Under the pieces are notes generated by a model. That model saw only the letters and a list, made by a program, of their open reading frames with translations, was not told the origin of the DNA and ran no database searches. 64,000 nucleotides of DNA from a bacterium. Its GTDB lineage: Bacteria; Verrucomicrobiota; Verrucomicrobiia; Limisphaerales; UBA11358. Made by a program: the position numbers and the translations under genes. Below are positions 45,407 to 54,233 of this stretch, in pieces. Position 1 is the first letter of the stretch, and each line of letters begins with the position of its first letter. The stretch spans positions 1-64,000 of the forward strand of contig JAKAFL010000009.1 of the NCBI GenBank assembly GCA_021817945.1, given 5' to 3'.

Positions 45407-47602
45407 TCAATCTTTTTGAAACACCACCACGCCAAGCGGGGGAAGTGTCAGGCTGGCGGAACAGGGTTGTCCATGCCACGGCTGGGGTTCGGCGGCGACG
45501 CTTCCCTGGTTTCCCAAATTGCTTCCACCATAAACTGCGGAATCACTGTTCAAAACCTCTTCCCATTGGCCCGCTGCCGGAAAACCCGCCCGATATTGGA
45601 AACGTGGAACCGGGGTGAGATTGAGAACCACCACGGTTTGATTCTGGCCATCCTGCGTCTGGCGCATGAAAATCAAAACGCTGTGGTGATGGTCGTTGCA
45701 GTCAATCCATTGAAAACCCCGGTGGTCATGGTCGGCCTGCCAAAGCCCGGGTGACTGGAGATAAAGCCGGTTTAGATCAGCGACAAAATCCTGCAATCCC
45801 TTATGATAGGGCCCGGCCTGCAGCAACCACCAATCCACCTGGCCGTTTTCACTCCACTCCTTGCGTTGACCCAATTCGCCGCCCATGAACAGCAGTTTTT
45901 TACCCGGAAAAAGCCATTGGTAGGCAAGCAGCGCCCTCAAATTGGCGAACTGCTGCCAGTCATCCCCCGGCATCCGTCCCAAGAGGGACAGCTTCCCATG
46001 CACCACCTCGTCGTGCGAGAGCGGCAGGATGAAGTTTTCGTTGTGATGATAAAGCATCGCAAAGGTCAGATCATTTTGGTGATACTGCCGGTGCACGCTC
46101 TCGCGCTTGAAATAACCCAGGGTGTCATGCATCCAACCCATGTTCCATTTGAAGGAGAATCCCAAGCCGCCCAGATGAGGCGGACGGGTCACCAGCGGCC
46201 ACGCCGTGGATTCCTCGGCAATGGTCAGGATGCCAGGATGCTCGGTATGGGTGATGTGATTGAATTTTTTGAGGAATTCAATCGCCTCCAGATTTTCCCT
46301 TCCGCCGTATTGGTTTGGAATCCATTCACCCTCTTTTCGCGAATAATCCAGGTAAAGCATGGATGCCACCGCATCCACCCTCAAGCCATCCACGTGGAAG
46401 CGTTCGCACCAATAGAGGGCATTGGCCACCAAAAAATTGGCCACTTCATTCCGGCCAAAATTGAAGATCAAGGTTCCCCAGTCCTGATGCGCGCCTTTGC
46501 GTGGGTCTTCATGTTCGTACAAGGCCGTGCCATCAAACCGCGCCAATGCCCACTCATCACGAGGAAAATGAGCGGGCACCCAATCCACAATCACACCCAC
46601 CCCGGCTTCATGCAAGGCATTGACCAGCCACTGAAAATCCTCCGGCGTCCCAAACCTGCTGGTGGGCGCATAAAAACCGGTCACCTGGTAACCCCATGAG
46701 GGGTAAAATGCATGCTCCGCCAGAGGCATGAATTCCACATGGCTGAAGCCCATCTTTTTGATGTAGAGAACCAGTGGTTCGGCGAGATCACGGTAACTCC
46801 AGGATTCGTTGGCGGATTTTTTGCGCCATGATCCCAAATGAACCTCATAAATGCTCAAGGGCGACCGCAGCGGATCACGCCGACCGCGGGCTTCCATCCA
46901 CGCCGCGTCGCTCCACTTGAAGGACCGGGTATCCCAAAAAATCGCAGCCTGCTTGGGGGCAACTTCAAAGAAAAATCCGTATGGATCCGTGTTGAGCTTC
47001 AGCCGGCCATGCACATCGCGGATTTCAAATTTATAGTGCGCCCCTTGCGCAACGCCAGGAATGAATATTTCCCACACGCCGGAGGCTCCAAGCAGGCGCA
47101 TGGCATGAACACGACCGTCCCATTGGTTGAAATCGCCCACCACACTGACGCGCCGGGCATTGGGCGCCCATACGGCAAAACTAGCCCCAGCCACTCCATC
47201 CAAAACCCTGGGTTGTGCTCCCAGCTTTTCAAAAATCCGCCGCTCATCCCCCTTGCCAAACAAAAAAAGGTCCGTCTCACCCAATGTCGGAAGAAATGAA
47301 TAAGGATCACGCTGACTTCGTGTGTGCCCCTGATGATCTGTCGCAACCAGGTCATAGGCATAAACCTCCTTCGATTTGCGTGTGGCCCCCTCAAAAACGT
47401 CGCTGTTTCCCAGCCTCTTCAATTCAAAAGAGGGCCGGTCAGGTTCATGAACGGGGCGGATTGAAACCTTTTTGACGTTGGGCAGCAAAGCCCGCACCAC
47501 CAGGCCGGAGCCGTCAGCCAACGGATGCATTCCCAACAATGAATGAGGCGAAGGATGAGTCACCTCGAGAAGTCCCTGCAGTTCACTTTCCGTAAGGATC
47601 AT
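45407..47602 (-). CDS. glgB: 1,4-alpha-glucan (glycogen) branching enzyme
   Basis: The product is 731 residues. It makes alpha-1,6 branches in glycogen. An N-terminal GlgB domain and a CBM48 domain (FAVWAPNARRVSVVGDFNQW) precede the GH13 barrel: YEVHLGSWRKK, HVEFMPLAEHAFYPSWGYQV, nucleophile Asp410 in VDGLRVDAVASM, acid/base Glu463 in TIAEESTAW and Asp531 in PLSHDEVVHGK. The C-terminal beta domain ends VVVFQKD. No other glycogen gene is adjacent. Confidence 0.97.
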   Translation of the reverse strand: MILTESELQGLLEVTHPSPHSLLGMHPLADGSGLVVRALLPNVKKVSIRPVHEPDRPSFELKRLGNSDVFEGATRKSKEVYAYDLVATDHQGHTRSQRDPYSFLPTLGETDLFLFGKGDERRIFEKLGAQPRVLDGVAGASFAVWAPNARRVSVVGDFNQWDGRVHAMRLLGASGVWEIFIPGVAQGAHYKFEIRDVHGRLKLNTDPYGFFFEVAPKQAAIFWDTRSFKWSDAAWMEARGRRDPLRSPLSIYEVHLGSWRKKSANESWSYRDLAEPLVLYIKKMGFSHVEFMPLAEHAFYPSWGYQVTGFYAPTSRFGTPEDFQWLVNALHEAGVGVIVDWVPAHFPRDEWALARFDGTALYEHEDPRKGAHQDWGTLIFNFGRNEVANFLVANALYWCERFHVDGLRVDAVASMLYLDYSRKEGEWIPNQYGGRENLEAIEFLKKFNHITHTEHPGILTIAEESTAWPLVTRPPHLGGLGFSFKWNMGWMHDTLGYFKRESVHRQYHQNDLTFAMLYHHNENFILPLSHDEVVHGKLSLLGRMPGDDWQQFANLRALLAYQWLFPGKKLLFMGGELGQRKEWSENGQVDWWLLQAGPYHKGLQDFVADLNRLYLQSPGLWQADHDHRGFQWIDCNDHHHSVLIFMRQTQDGQNQTVVVLNLTPVPRFQYRAGFPAAGQWEEVLNSDSAVYGGSNLGNQGSVAAEPQPWHGQPCSASLTLPPLGVVVFQKD

Positions 47603-47705
47603 GATTCAATAATACCCACAATCCATCGTCTGGACGACAAATAAAAGAAAAAACCGCGTGAAAGGATTGAGACATGGCAAACCGGGTTTCCCGGGCATTC
47701 AAACA

Positions 47706-48323
47706 TCAAAGTCTGGCCTGCTGGGCCAGGCCCGACCAGCGTGCTTCTCGCAAAATTCTGGCCACCTGCTCTTCCAAGATACCAAGGCTTCCCTCGGACC
47801 AAAGAACCCTATGGGATCGGCTCATTTTCTCCTCAGCAGGCAATTGGGCCGCCAGGCGCCGGTGAATTTCCTCAGTGGACCAGCCCCGTTGGATCAATCT
47901 TTCCATTTGGGCCCGGGGTGTGCAGCCCACACACACCACCTGATCAAAAAGGCTCTCTGCCTCAGTCTCATAAAGCAGGGGAATCACCACCACGGCCAGG
48001 GTTGCACCTGCCAATAGCTGGCACTGAACCTGCCGTTGCCATTCCTGACGGATCATTGGGTGCAAAATGGACTCCAACCTGCGGCGGGCGGAGGAATCCG
48101 AGAAAACTATCGCAGCCAATTTATTGCGGGCCAGTCCTCCATCAGGAGCCAGGATCACGTTTCCAAATTGCTGAACCAATGCTTCCAAGGCCGGTAACCC
48201 GGGCCGCACCAGGTCCCGAGCGATTTGATCCGTATCCGTGACCCAAACTCCCTTGCGGCTGAAAATCGAGGCAACGGTAGATTTGCCCATCCCTATGCCA
48301 CCCGTCAATGCCCAGACACTCAT
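47706..48323 (-). CDS. coaE: Dephospho-CoA kinase
   Basis: The product is 205 residues. ATG 48323 is chosen because it puts the P-loop LTGGIGMGKSTVAS at residues 6-19, as in the family; a longer reading to 48416 adds 31 unlikely residues. It phosphorylates dephospho-CoA, the last step of coenzyme A synthesis. Other motifs are VTDTDQIARDLVRPG, LESILHPMIRQEW and VVVIPLLYETEAESLFD. It lies 103 bases upstream of glgB in the same direction. Confidence 0.95.
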   Translation of the reverse strand: MSVWALTGGIGMGKSTVASIFSRKGVWVTDTDQIARDLVRPGLPALEALVQQFGNVILAPDGGLARNKLAAIVFSDSSARRRLESILHPMIRQEWQRQVQCQLLAGATLAVVVIPLLYETEAESLFDQVVCVGCTPRAQMERLIQRGWSTEEIHRRLAAQLPAEEKMSRSHRVLWSEGSLGILEEQVARILREARWSGLAQQARL

Positions 48324-48480
48324 GAGGTAAAATAGCAGGATTTGTTCTCCAACATAGGTTCTGTGCCATTGACACGGCACGAAAATCCAATCCTGGCAAC
48401 GCGTCAATGCCCCCAACCCGCCGGGCTACTCATGTTTGGATGGCCGAATAAAACCAGCCATCCGTGGATGAATAAGCCGG

Positions 48481-51400
48481 TCACTGCAAGACTTCCACGC
48501 GGTAATAGCGTTCGGAAGAGTTGGTCAAGGAATCAAAAATCCAGACATTGGTCACCGGGCCGGAGGCAGATTGAGGCGAAATAAAGCCGGAGGCGCTGGA
48601 ATTAGACACACTGACACCCGAGCCATAGTAGTATTGGCTGATTTTTGGAAGCGACAGCCACGGACCGGACACCAGATTGGTGGTATATTGAACAATATTA
48701 TTGGCGCCTGGGGGTGTGTTCCACTGAAGCTTGATCTGGTTGGGCGCCACGTTGGTGAGACTGGGAGTCAAGTTCACCTGACCGGCCACAAAAACAGTGG
48801 AGGGAGAACTTGCCAGCAATCCGGCATTCACGTAGTAGGTTTGGCCATTATAGGTGTAGGCAGCCGAGCTAAAATGTCCCACATAACTGGAAATCCAATG
48901 GAGGTGCCCATTGTTCTTGCCATCCAATGCCTTCGCCACAGAAACGCCATTCGAATAAGCCTGGGCGTAGTAGATGTTGAAATTGGGAGCACTTTTCAAT
49001 GCGACTGGGTTTCCTTGGGAATCCGTGCCAGCCGATGATCCATTCAAACTGATTGAGTCAATATAAATGGCGTTGGTGCTGCCTGTTCCGAAATAGTACC
49101 AGACACCGCCCAGTGCGCCAGCCAGGTTCAGTTCGCCGATTGCGGCATTATTGTTGAAACCCGAGGGATTTGCACCCAGATCGGCCCCTGCCCAAGTGTT
49201 ATACACCACTTTATTGGGCGGGGGCGTGGCATATATGGCGGTGCCCAACAACCCTCCGAATGCGGGCAAATCCAGCAAATTCAAGCCCGATGAATTGGTG
49301 CCGCCCACATTCCAGACATATGGGGCAGCCAATGGAATGGGACCTGCCACCACGCCATCGGTTAAAAGATTTGTCACCTGCAAACTGATGGAGCCAGAGG
49401 CGGTCAGGAGGGCGTTGCTGACAATCAAATCTTGGGAAGCCAGAGAAATTCCGAAAACGGATAAAACCGAGCCACCGGAAAACGCGGCAGTTTGGGCCTG
49501 CAATTCAATATTATCGCTGAATATGAAGCCTCCATTGTCGAAATTATTTGCAAATACATGCAGTGAGGAGGCATTCAGGCTTCCCTGGTTGATAAAATTA
49601 TTGTACCAGACTGGAACAGAGGCCACGTTGGTTGTTCCAGGAGTGGCATTCACACCCCCCGACAGCGATGAGCCTGATGACCAAACCAAAGATTTGGAAC
49701 TGACGGATACAGGCAGGCCATTGCCGGATGGACCGGTCAAAATAGACGTGACCGTGAAACCATTGGTGACAAAAGGCCCGGCAGTGACCAATGGATTGCC
49801 AGTGGTGTTGGTGCTGTAAAGAGAGCCTGATCCGGATGATACATTGATGGCCTGAATCAAGTTGCTGATGGATCCTGCCAGGGATGAAGCCACCGAAACC
49901 TGATCAGCAATCGTGTTTGTCAGGTGTTTCACATAGGTGTAGGTGGTGTATCCAACGGTAACAGTGTCCAAGGGGGCGACATTCGTGGCTCCCGACACTT
50001 CTGAAAGGACGGCTGTGGCATTTGCCTGGGGAGTGCCCGCTGTAACGGTCGTGGTATTGGTGGAACTTTCAAAAACGCCATTATTGGCCAGATTAATTAA
50101 ACCAAAATTGGTGAGGTTCAGAAGGTCTGGAAATGCAGAGGGCCAATTGAAAAGCGGGTTTTCAATGTTTAATCCACCCTCTGGAGAGGCTGCACCCAAA
50201 CTGACATCGTTGGTGGTTATTGTCAGGCTCAAGGAATTGGCGCCAAATGAATTCAAGATGTTCAGCGAATCACTGAAAGTCAGATTGTTGGTGGCGTTCA
50301 AAGCCATATTCATGACTTGTGGAATCGTTGTGGGGGAGAGAAAACTGGAAACCACGAGAACACGAAAATCGTTGGTGCCGGTGGTTGTCGAACCGTTGGT
50401 CCCGGTAATGCCCACCAACCATCGCGTTGACCACGCTTGAATAAGCCCATTCCAATAGGGTATCTGGGTCGCGATAAGGTTGGAAACAACAAGGCTGCCA
50501 TTCGTTGATCCCAAATTAAGGTCAAGATAGGGAGCGGCAAAGGATGCCCCCGAACTGGCGGCAAACTGATTGGGAGCCTGGATGGACACATAATTGGGGC
50601 CGCTGATCTGGGCATTGGTCAAATTCAACGAATGAGAGGCGCTGATCACCAGTTGGTCGGGCAAATTTGTGGGTGATCCATTGGCAATTTGATTGGTGCT
50701 GGCGCTTCCAGAGGACAAATAAATAATGCCAAGCGATGACTGGTTTGTAAGCGGGCCTGCGACGAAACCCGAATAAAAATTTGACGTGGAAGCAGTCGCA
50801 TTGGTCAGCAAAGGTAAAAAGGATTGGGTGATTTGAAAATTATTGGGCAATCCGTTTACAAAATTAACATTGGTGCTGGAACCTAATTGGTAATCATTGT
50901 TGAGATATAGATAGTTGGTTAAAACAATCCCGGTTGAAAGATTGGTGTATGGCGCAGACCATTGAATCGTCACGTTCCCAGGCCCCAACCCCTTGCCGGC
51001 GGTATTGAAATAAACCGCGTAGGTGACATTCCCACCACTATAATCCTGAACAAACGCCGAGTGAATGGTCTCGGAATTTGTTCCCACAGCATTGGTGGAA
51101 TAAAATGGGACGGTAGGATTCAGGGTGAAGCCATACTGGAGATAGCCCGGATTTGAATAAACTGCGTTGGTTGAAAAAAAACCAGTCCCGGCAGAAGTGG
51201 CCGTGAGAGATGATGGGTCCCAATAGTTGGTGCCATGAATGCCGACACCGCTTGTGTTATAGGTGGGGCCTTCAAAGGTCAAAGTAGCCCCGCTTAAATC
51301 CACGTCATTTCCGATGAAGTCCATTGAAGCACCCTGACCCACATCAACCAATCCAGGATTAATTATGTTTGTGGCCAAAGCGGCGTAGCCATACAAACCG

Positions 51401-51846
51401 GAAAAAAAGAACCCAAACGAGGTGGAGGAGCTAATAAAAAGTCCTCCGTTGGTTGATACAAATCCCGAAGAACAAAAAATAGAACCACTGTTAAAAATAC
51501 TCGCGGACATGGAACGACTATTGTTGAGAGGATTTTCGTCATCCATCAAAAACCCGGAATAGCATGTCATTTCGCCGGAGTTGGTATAATTCAGGGTGTC
51601 ACGCGTTTCATAGAGCGATGTTCCACCAGATAATATGTCAAAATAACCCGTATTTACGAAATTGGTCGCGTCAATGTCATCCGAAGTGACTGTTCCAGGA
51701 TAAAGGAATGACCCCGTGTTGATGAAAAAACTGTCTGCTGCGCAAGCCACCGGCAAATACCCCAGAAAAAGGACAACCAGGGGGGAAAGGACAAAAATAT
51801 TTTTCAGGATTCCCGACTTTCGAAATTTTTTAAAAAGTTTCTTCAT
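48481..51846 (-). CDS. Very large secreted adhesin-like protein (gene 3 of a three-gene operon)
   Basis: The product is 1121 residues. A basic, then hydrophobic, N-terminus (KNIFVLSPLVVLFLGYLPVA, ending ACAAD) is a signal peptide. The first 200 residues carry short repeats of the kind FVNTGYFDILSG, NYTNSGEMTCYSGF, SIFNSGSIFCSSGF, NIINPGLVDVGQGASM, which suggest a parallel beta-helix like that of filamentous adhesins. The rest is Asn/Ser/Thr/Gly-rich beta structure. The end (NIVQYTTNLVSGPW ... RYYRVEVLQ) is the shared C-terminal module. No autotransporter barrel, PEP-CTERM or LPXTG tag was seen. It lies 10 bases after the next upstream gene, so it is co-transcribed. Confidence 0.78.
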   Translation of the reverse strand: MKKLFKKFRKSGILKNIFVLSPLVVLFLGYLPVACAADSFFINTGSFLYPGTVTSDDIDATNFVNTGYFDILSGGTSLYETRDTLNYTNSGEMTCYSGFLMDDENPLNNSRSMSASIFNSGSIFCSSGFVSTNGGLFISSSTSFGFFFSGLYGYAALATNIINPGLVDVGQGASMDFIGNDVDLSGATLTFEGPTYNTSGVGIHGTNYWDPSSLTATSAGTGFFSTNAVYSNPGYLQYGFTLNPTVPFYSTNAVGTNSETIHSAFVQDYSGGNVTYAVYFNTAGKGLGPGNVTIQWSAPYTNLSTGIVLTNYLYLNNDYQLGSSTNVNFVNGLPNNFQITQSFLPLLTNATASTSNFYSGFVAGPLTNQSSLGIIYLSSGSASTNQIANGSPTNLPDQLVISASHSLNLTNAQISGPNYVSIQAPNQFAASSGASFAAPYLDLNLGSTNGSLVVSNLIATQIPYWNGLIQAWSTRWLVGITGTNGSTTTGTNDFRVLVVSSFLSPTTIPQVMNMALNATNNLTFSDSLNILNSFGANSLSLTITTNDVSLGAASPEGGLNIENPLFNWPSAFPDLLNLTNFGLINLANNGVFESSTNTTTVTAGTPQANATAVLSEVSGATNVAPLDTVTVGYTTYTYVKHLTNTIADQVSVASSLAGSISNLIQAINVSSGSGSLYSTNTTGNPLVTAGPFVTNGFTVTSILTGPSGNGLPVSVSSKSLVWSSGSSLSGGVNATPGTTNVASVPVWYNNFINQGSLNASSLHVFANNFDNGGFIFSDNIELQAQTAAFSGGSVLSVFGISLASQDLIVSNALLTASGSISLQVTNLLTDGVVAGPIPLAAPYVWNVGGTNSSGLNLLDLPAFGGLLGTAIYATPPPNKVVYNTWAGADLGANPSGFNNNAAIGELNLAGALGGVWYYFGTGSTNAIYIDSISLNGSSAGTDSQGNPVALKSAPNFNIYYAQAYSNGVSVAKALDGKNNGHLHWISSYVGHFSSAAYTYNGQTYYVNAGLLASSPSTVFVAGQVNLTPSLTNVAPNQIKLQWNTPPGANNIVQYTTNLVSGPWLSLPKISQYYYGSGVSVSNSSASGFISPQSASGPVTNVWIFDSLTNSSERYYRVEVLQ

Positions 51847-51856
51847 GAAATTACTT

Positions 51857-54226
51857 TCAATAAATATCCAAAGGATAGCCCCATTGAACCGTTCTAGACA
51901 AACTGTCAGTCAAAGTTACTGTCACAATGAAATTAGTGCCGGATTGAGTTGGCGTGCCATAAAGAATACCTGTGCCTGACATATTCAACCCTGAAGGCAG
52001 ATTCGCAGCAGACCAGGTGTAAGGCGGCGTAAATGACCCTCCTGAGGCGGTAAATGACTGCGGAGGATAAACCATCCCATTGGTTCCGGCAGGAAGACTC
52101 GCCGGACTGACTTGAATAAGGATTTGATTTTGCAGCTGGAAAAGGCTGGTTGAATTTGGATAAATGATTGGAGTATTTGTTGTTCCATCATAGGAGCCAT
52201 AAATAAAATAACTTCCAAACAATCCCGAGTTTTGGTTATTGAGGTAATTTGCCCCGCTAAGATCTAGCGTGCCCTGATTAATAAAAATAGCCGATGAATT
52301 ATTAAATGCAATTGTTGAAGGTGTTTGAATGGTCCCGGGCCCCGCCTCGGTTGGCAAAATATTAGCCTGGTTAAAATCAATGGTTCTGAAATACAGGTTG
52401 TCAATAATTCCATTACCCGCAGGAACAACCAAATCACTTGCGGAATAAAGAAAATCTGGAGCGGTAACAACCCTCGTGATGGTTTGAGGTTTTACCTGTC
52501 CATCCACCACAGACTCCATGGTATAGGTGTTTGTGATGGGCTGGAACAATTGTCCGACCAGTGAATCATAACTGCTATAAACAAAATCCAGCTTTCCAAC
52601 GCCCTCGTACAAGGCTGTTGCTCCGGCGGTTTGCGAGCATGTCACCGGATGCGTGGCATAGATTATGTTTGTATAGCTGATAATATTGCTCACCGCAATG
52701 CTTTGAACAGTGTTGTTTGCGTTTGTGGTTCCGCTGGTTGTGGTGGAATTTGTGGTGGTCGTGTTGGTAATCACCTCAAAATAGGAAAGATTTGTAACGC
52801 TGTACACATTGGTCAGAAGGGGCCTCGTAATATCCAGGCCGCATTGTCCCAACGGCGCATAATAATAATCACCCGAAGGATTGTTTGTATCTAAAATCGT
52901 CTGATACGTGGTATTGGTGACGTAAGGAGCACTGGCTGCCGCGCCTTTTATCGGTCCCACCGTGGTTGTCTGAACCTGGTATTTGGTGTAGGGATAATAA
53001 TTATTCGTGATGACATTTTCGAATGTGTCGGTGTACTCCGTGGCCACGCCAGTAGAATAGTTCGTCCCTACGAACAAATAAGGCGGACTGCCGATGGCTG
53101 ATCCCGGATAGTTGGTAAAATAAATCACCACGGTTTGGTTGGTCACCAGCACAAGCTGGCTGGTGGAGGTTGCGACAATCAAACCCGGGAACAGGCCAAC
53201 GAGAGTCACAGGATCCACAACGCGAGACGCCGCAATCAAGGTGCCAAGATTATAAGTTCCATAAGTGTTTGTTCCAATAATGTTCGCCAGGCTGTTGGTA
53301 AAATTTGGATTCACCGGAAAGGGGGATTCGTTTAACAGATTGGTCACGGAAAGCGTCACCGAGGCATCCGGGGAAATGGATTCCATAGCCACATTATTAC
53401 TGGACAATAAATAGCGCAGGCCCATGACATCGTCCCGTGTCAGCCCATTGAAATATTGACCAGCAAAATCATTTTCCGAGCGCGATGCCAAAGGAAAACC
53501 TTGGCCCAGCCCGCCACCCAATGCCTCATTCACCAAAATCGGTTCTGCCACCGCCAAAGGATTTGGCCCTTTGCAAGCCTCAATAATTTGATATGTGTAT
53601 AAATTTCCATCCACATATGGTGAGTCAATGGTGCTACTTCCTGAACTTCCAGGCAAAATGTATCCACCCAGGTCGAAATTACGCTGGACCACGTCGTAAA
53701 GAAGACCCACTGGACAAGTCACGCCTGAAGGGATGATTCGATCATGCAGAGTCCAATCGTAACGCACCGGATCCGTCAAACCTAGCTGCTCCATCATTAT
53801 TATTAAATTCATTGACTTCAGATCAAATATTCCCAAGGCCTGCGCCTGGTAATTTATGTGCGAAGCATCAAAAGGAAATTCTGATAGCGAGGAACTGTAA
53901 CCATCAATGTTTCCGGTGGGATTATTCGTAAATGCGCCGTTGAGGATTGCAAATGATGATTGAATGGCAATTAATCCATTGGTTCCAAAGAAATCCGCGA
54001 AATTGGCATCCACGGCGTAATACATCGTCTGAGTGTTCCTGCGGTATCCTTGGCCCCAATTTTTGGGTGCATCCAAGTCAAACGCCAACCCATATCCAAT
54101 GACTGGCAACTGCCATGCATCGCCGCCATTTCCTATTGGACCGCCGAGCGAGAATGCCCGGCTGTCCTGAGCCCAACCCAGGGTCAAAATGGCGACCAAC
54201 AAAAATATCTTCTTAAACAGTTGCAT
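51857..54226 (-). CDS. Large secreted protein with matrixin-like N-terminal text but no zinc motif (gene 2 of operon)
   Basis: The product is 789 residues. ATG 54226 gives a signal peptide (MQLFKKIFLLVAILTLGWAQ); a reading to 54688 overlaps the upstream gene and is rejected. Residues of about 45-300 (MYYAVDANFADFFGTNGLIA, LTRDDVMGLRYLL) recall the frame of matrixin-type metalloproteases, but no HExxHxxGxxH is present, so any protease activity is doubtful. The later half is Asn/Thr-rich and ends in a putative Ig-like module (VSPASLPAGTNGMVYPPQSF, LTDSLSRTVQWGYPLDIY). It lacks the FYR-type C-terminus of its neighbours. It begins 7 bases after the upstream gene. Confidence 0.75.
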   Translation of the reverse strand: MQLFKKIFLLVAILTLGWAQDSRAFSLGGPIGNGGDAWQLPVIGYGLAFDLDAPKNWGQGYRRNTQTMYYAVDANFADFFGTNGLIAIQSSFAILNGAFTNNPTGNIDGYSSSLSEFPFDASHINYQAQALGIFDLKSMNLIIMMEQLGLTDPVRYDWTLHDRIIPSGVTCPVGLLYDVVQRNFDLGGYILPGSSGSSTIDSPYVDGNLYTYQIIEACKGPNPLAVAEPILVNEALGGGLGQGFPLASRSENDFAGQYFNGLTRDDVMGLRYLLSSNNVAMESISPDASVTLSVTNLLNESPFPVNPNFTNSLANIIGTNTYGTYNLGTLIAASRVVDPVTLVGLFPGLIVATSTSQLVLVTNQTVVIYFTNYPGSAIGSPPYLFVGTNYSTGVATEYTDTFENVITNNYYPYTKYQVQTTTVGPIKGAAASAPYVTNTTYQTILDTNNPSGDYYYAPLGQCGLDITRPLLTNVYSVTNLSYFEVITNTTTTNSTTTSGTTNANNTVQSIAVSNIISYTNIIYATHPVTCSQTAGATALYEGVGKLDFVYSSYDSLVGQLFQPITNTYTMESVVDGQVKPQTITRVVTAPDFLYSASDLVVPAGNGIIDNLYFRTIDFNQANILPTEAGPGTIQTPSTIAFNNSSAIFINQGTLDLSGANYLNNQNSGLFGSYFIYGSYDGTTNTPIIYPNSTSLFQLQNQILIQVSPASLPAGTNGMVYPPQSFTASGGSFTPPYTWSAANLPSGLNMSGTGILYGTPTQSGTNFIVTVTLTDSLSRTVQWGYPLDIY

Positions 54227-54233
54227 AGAATCA

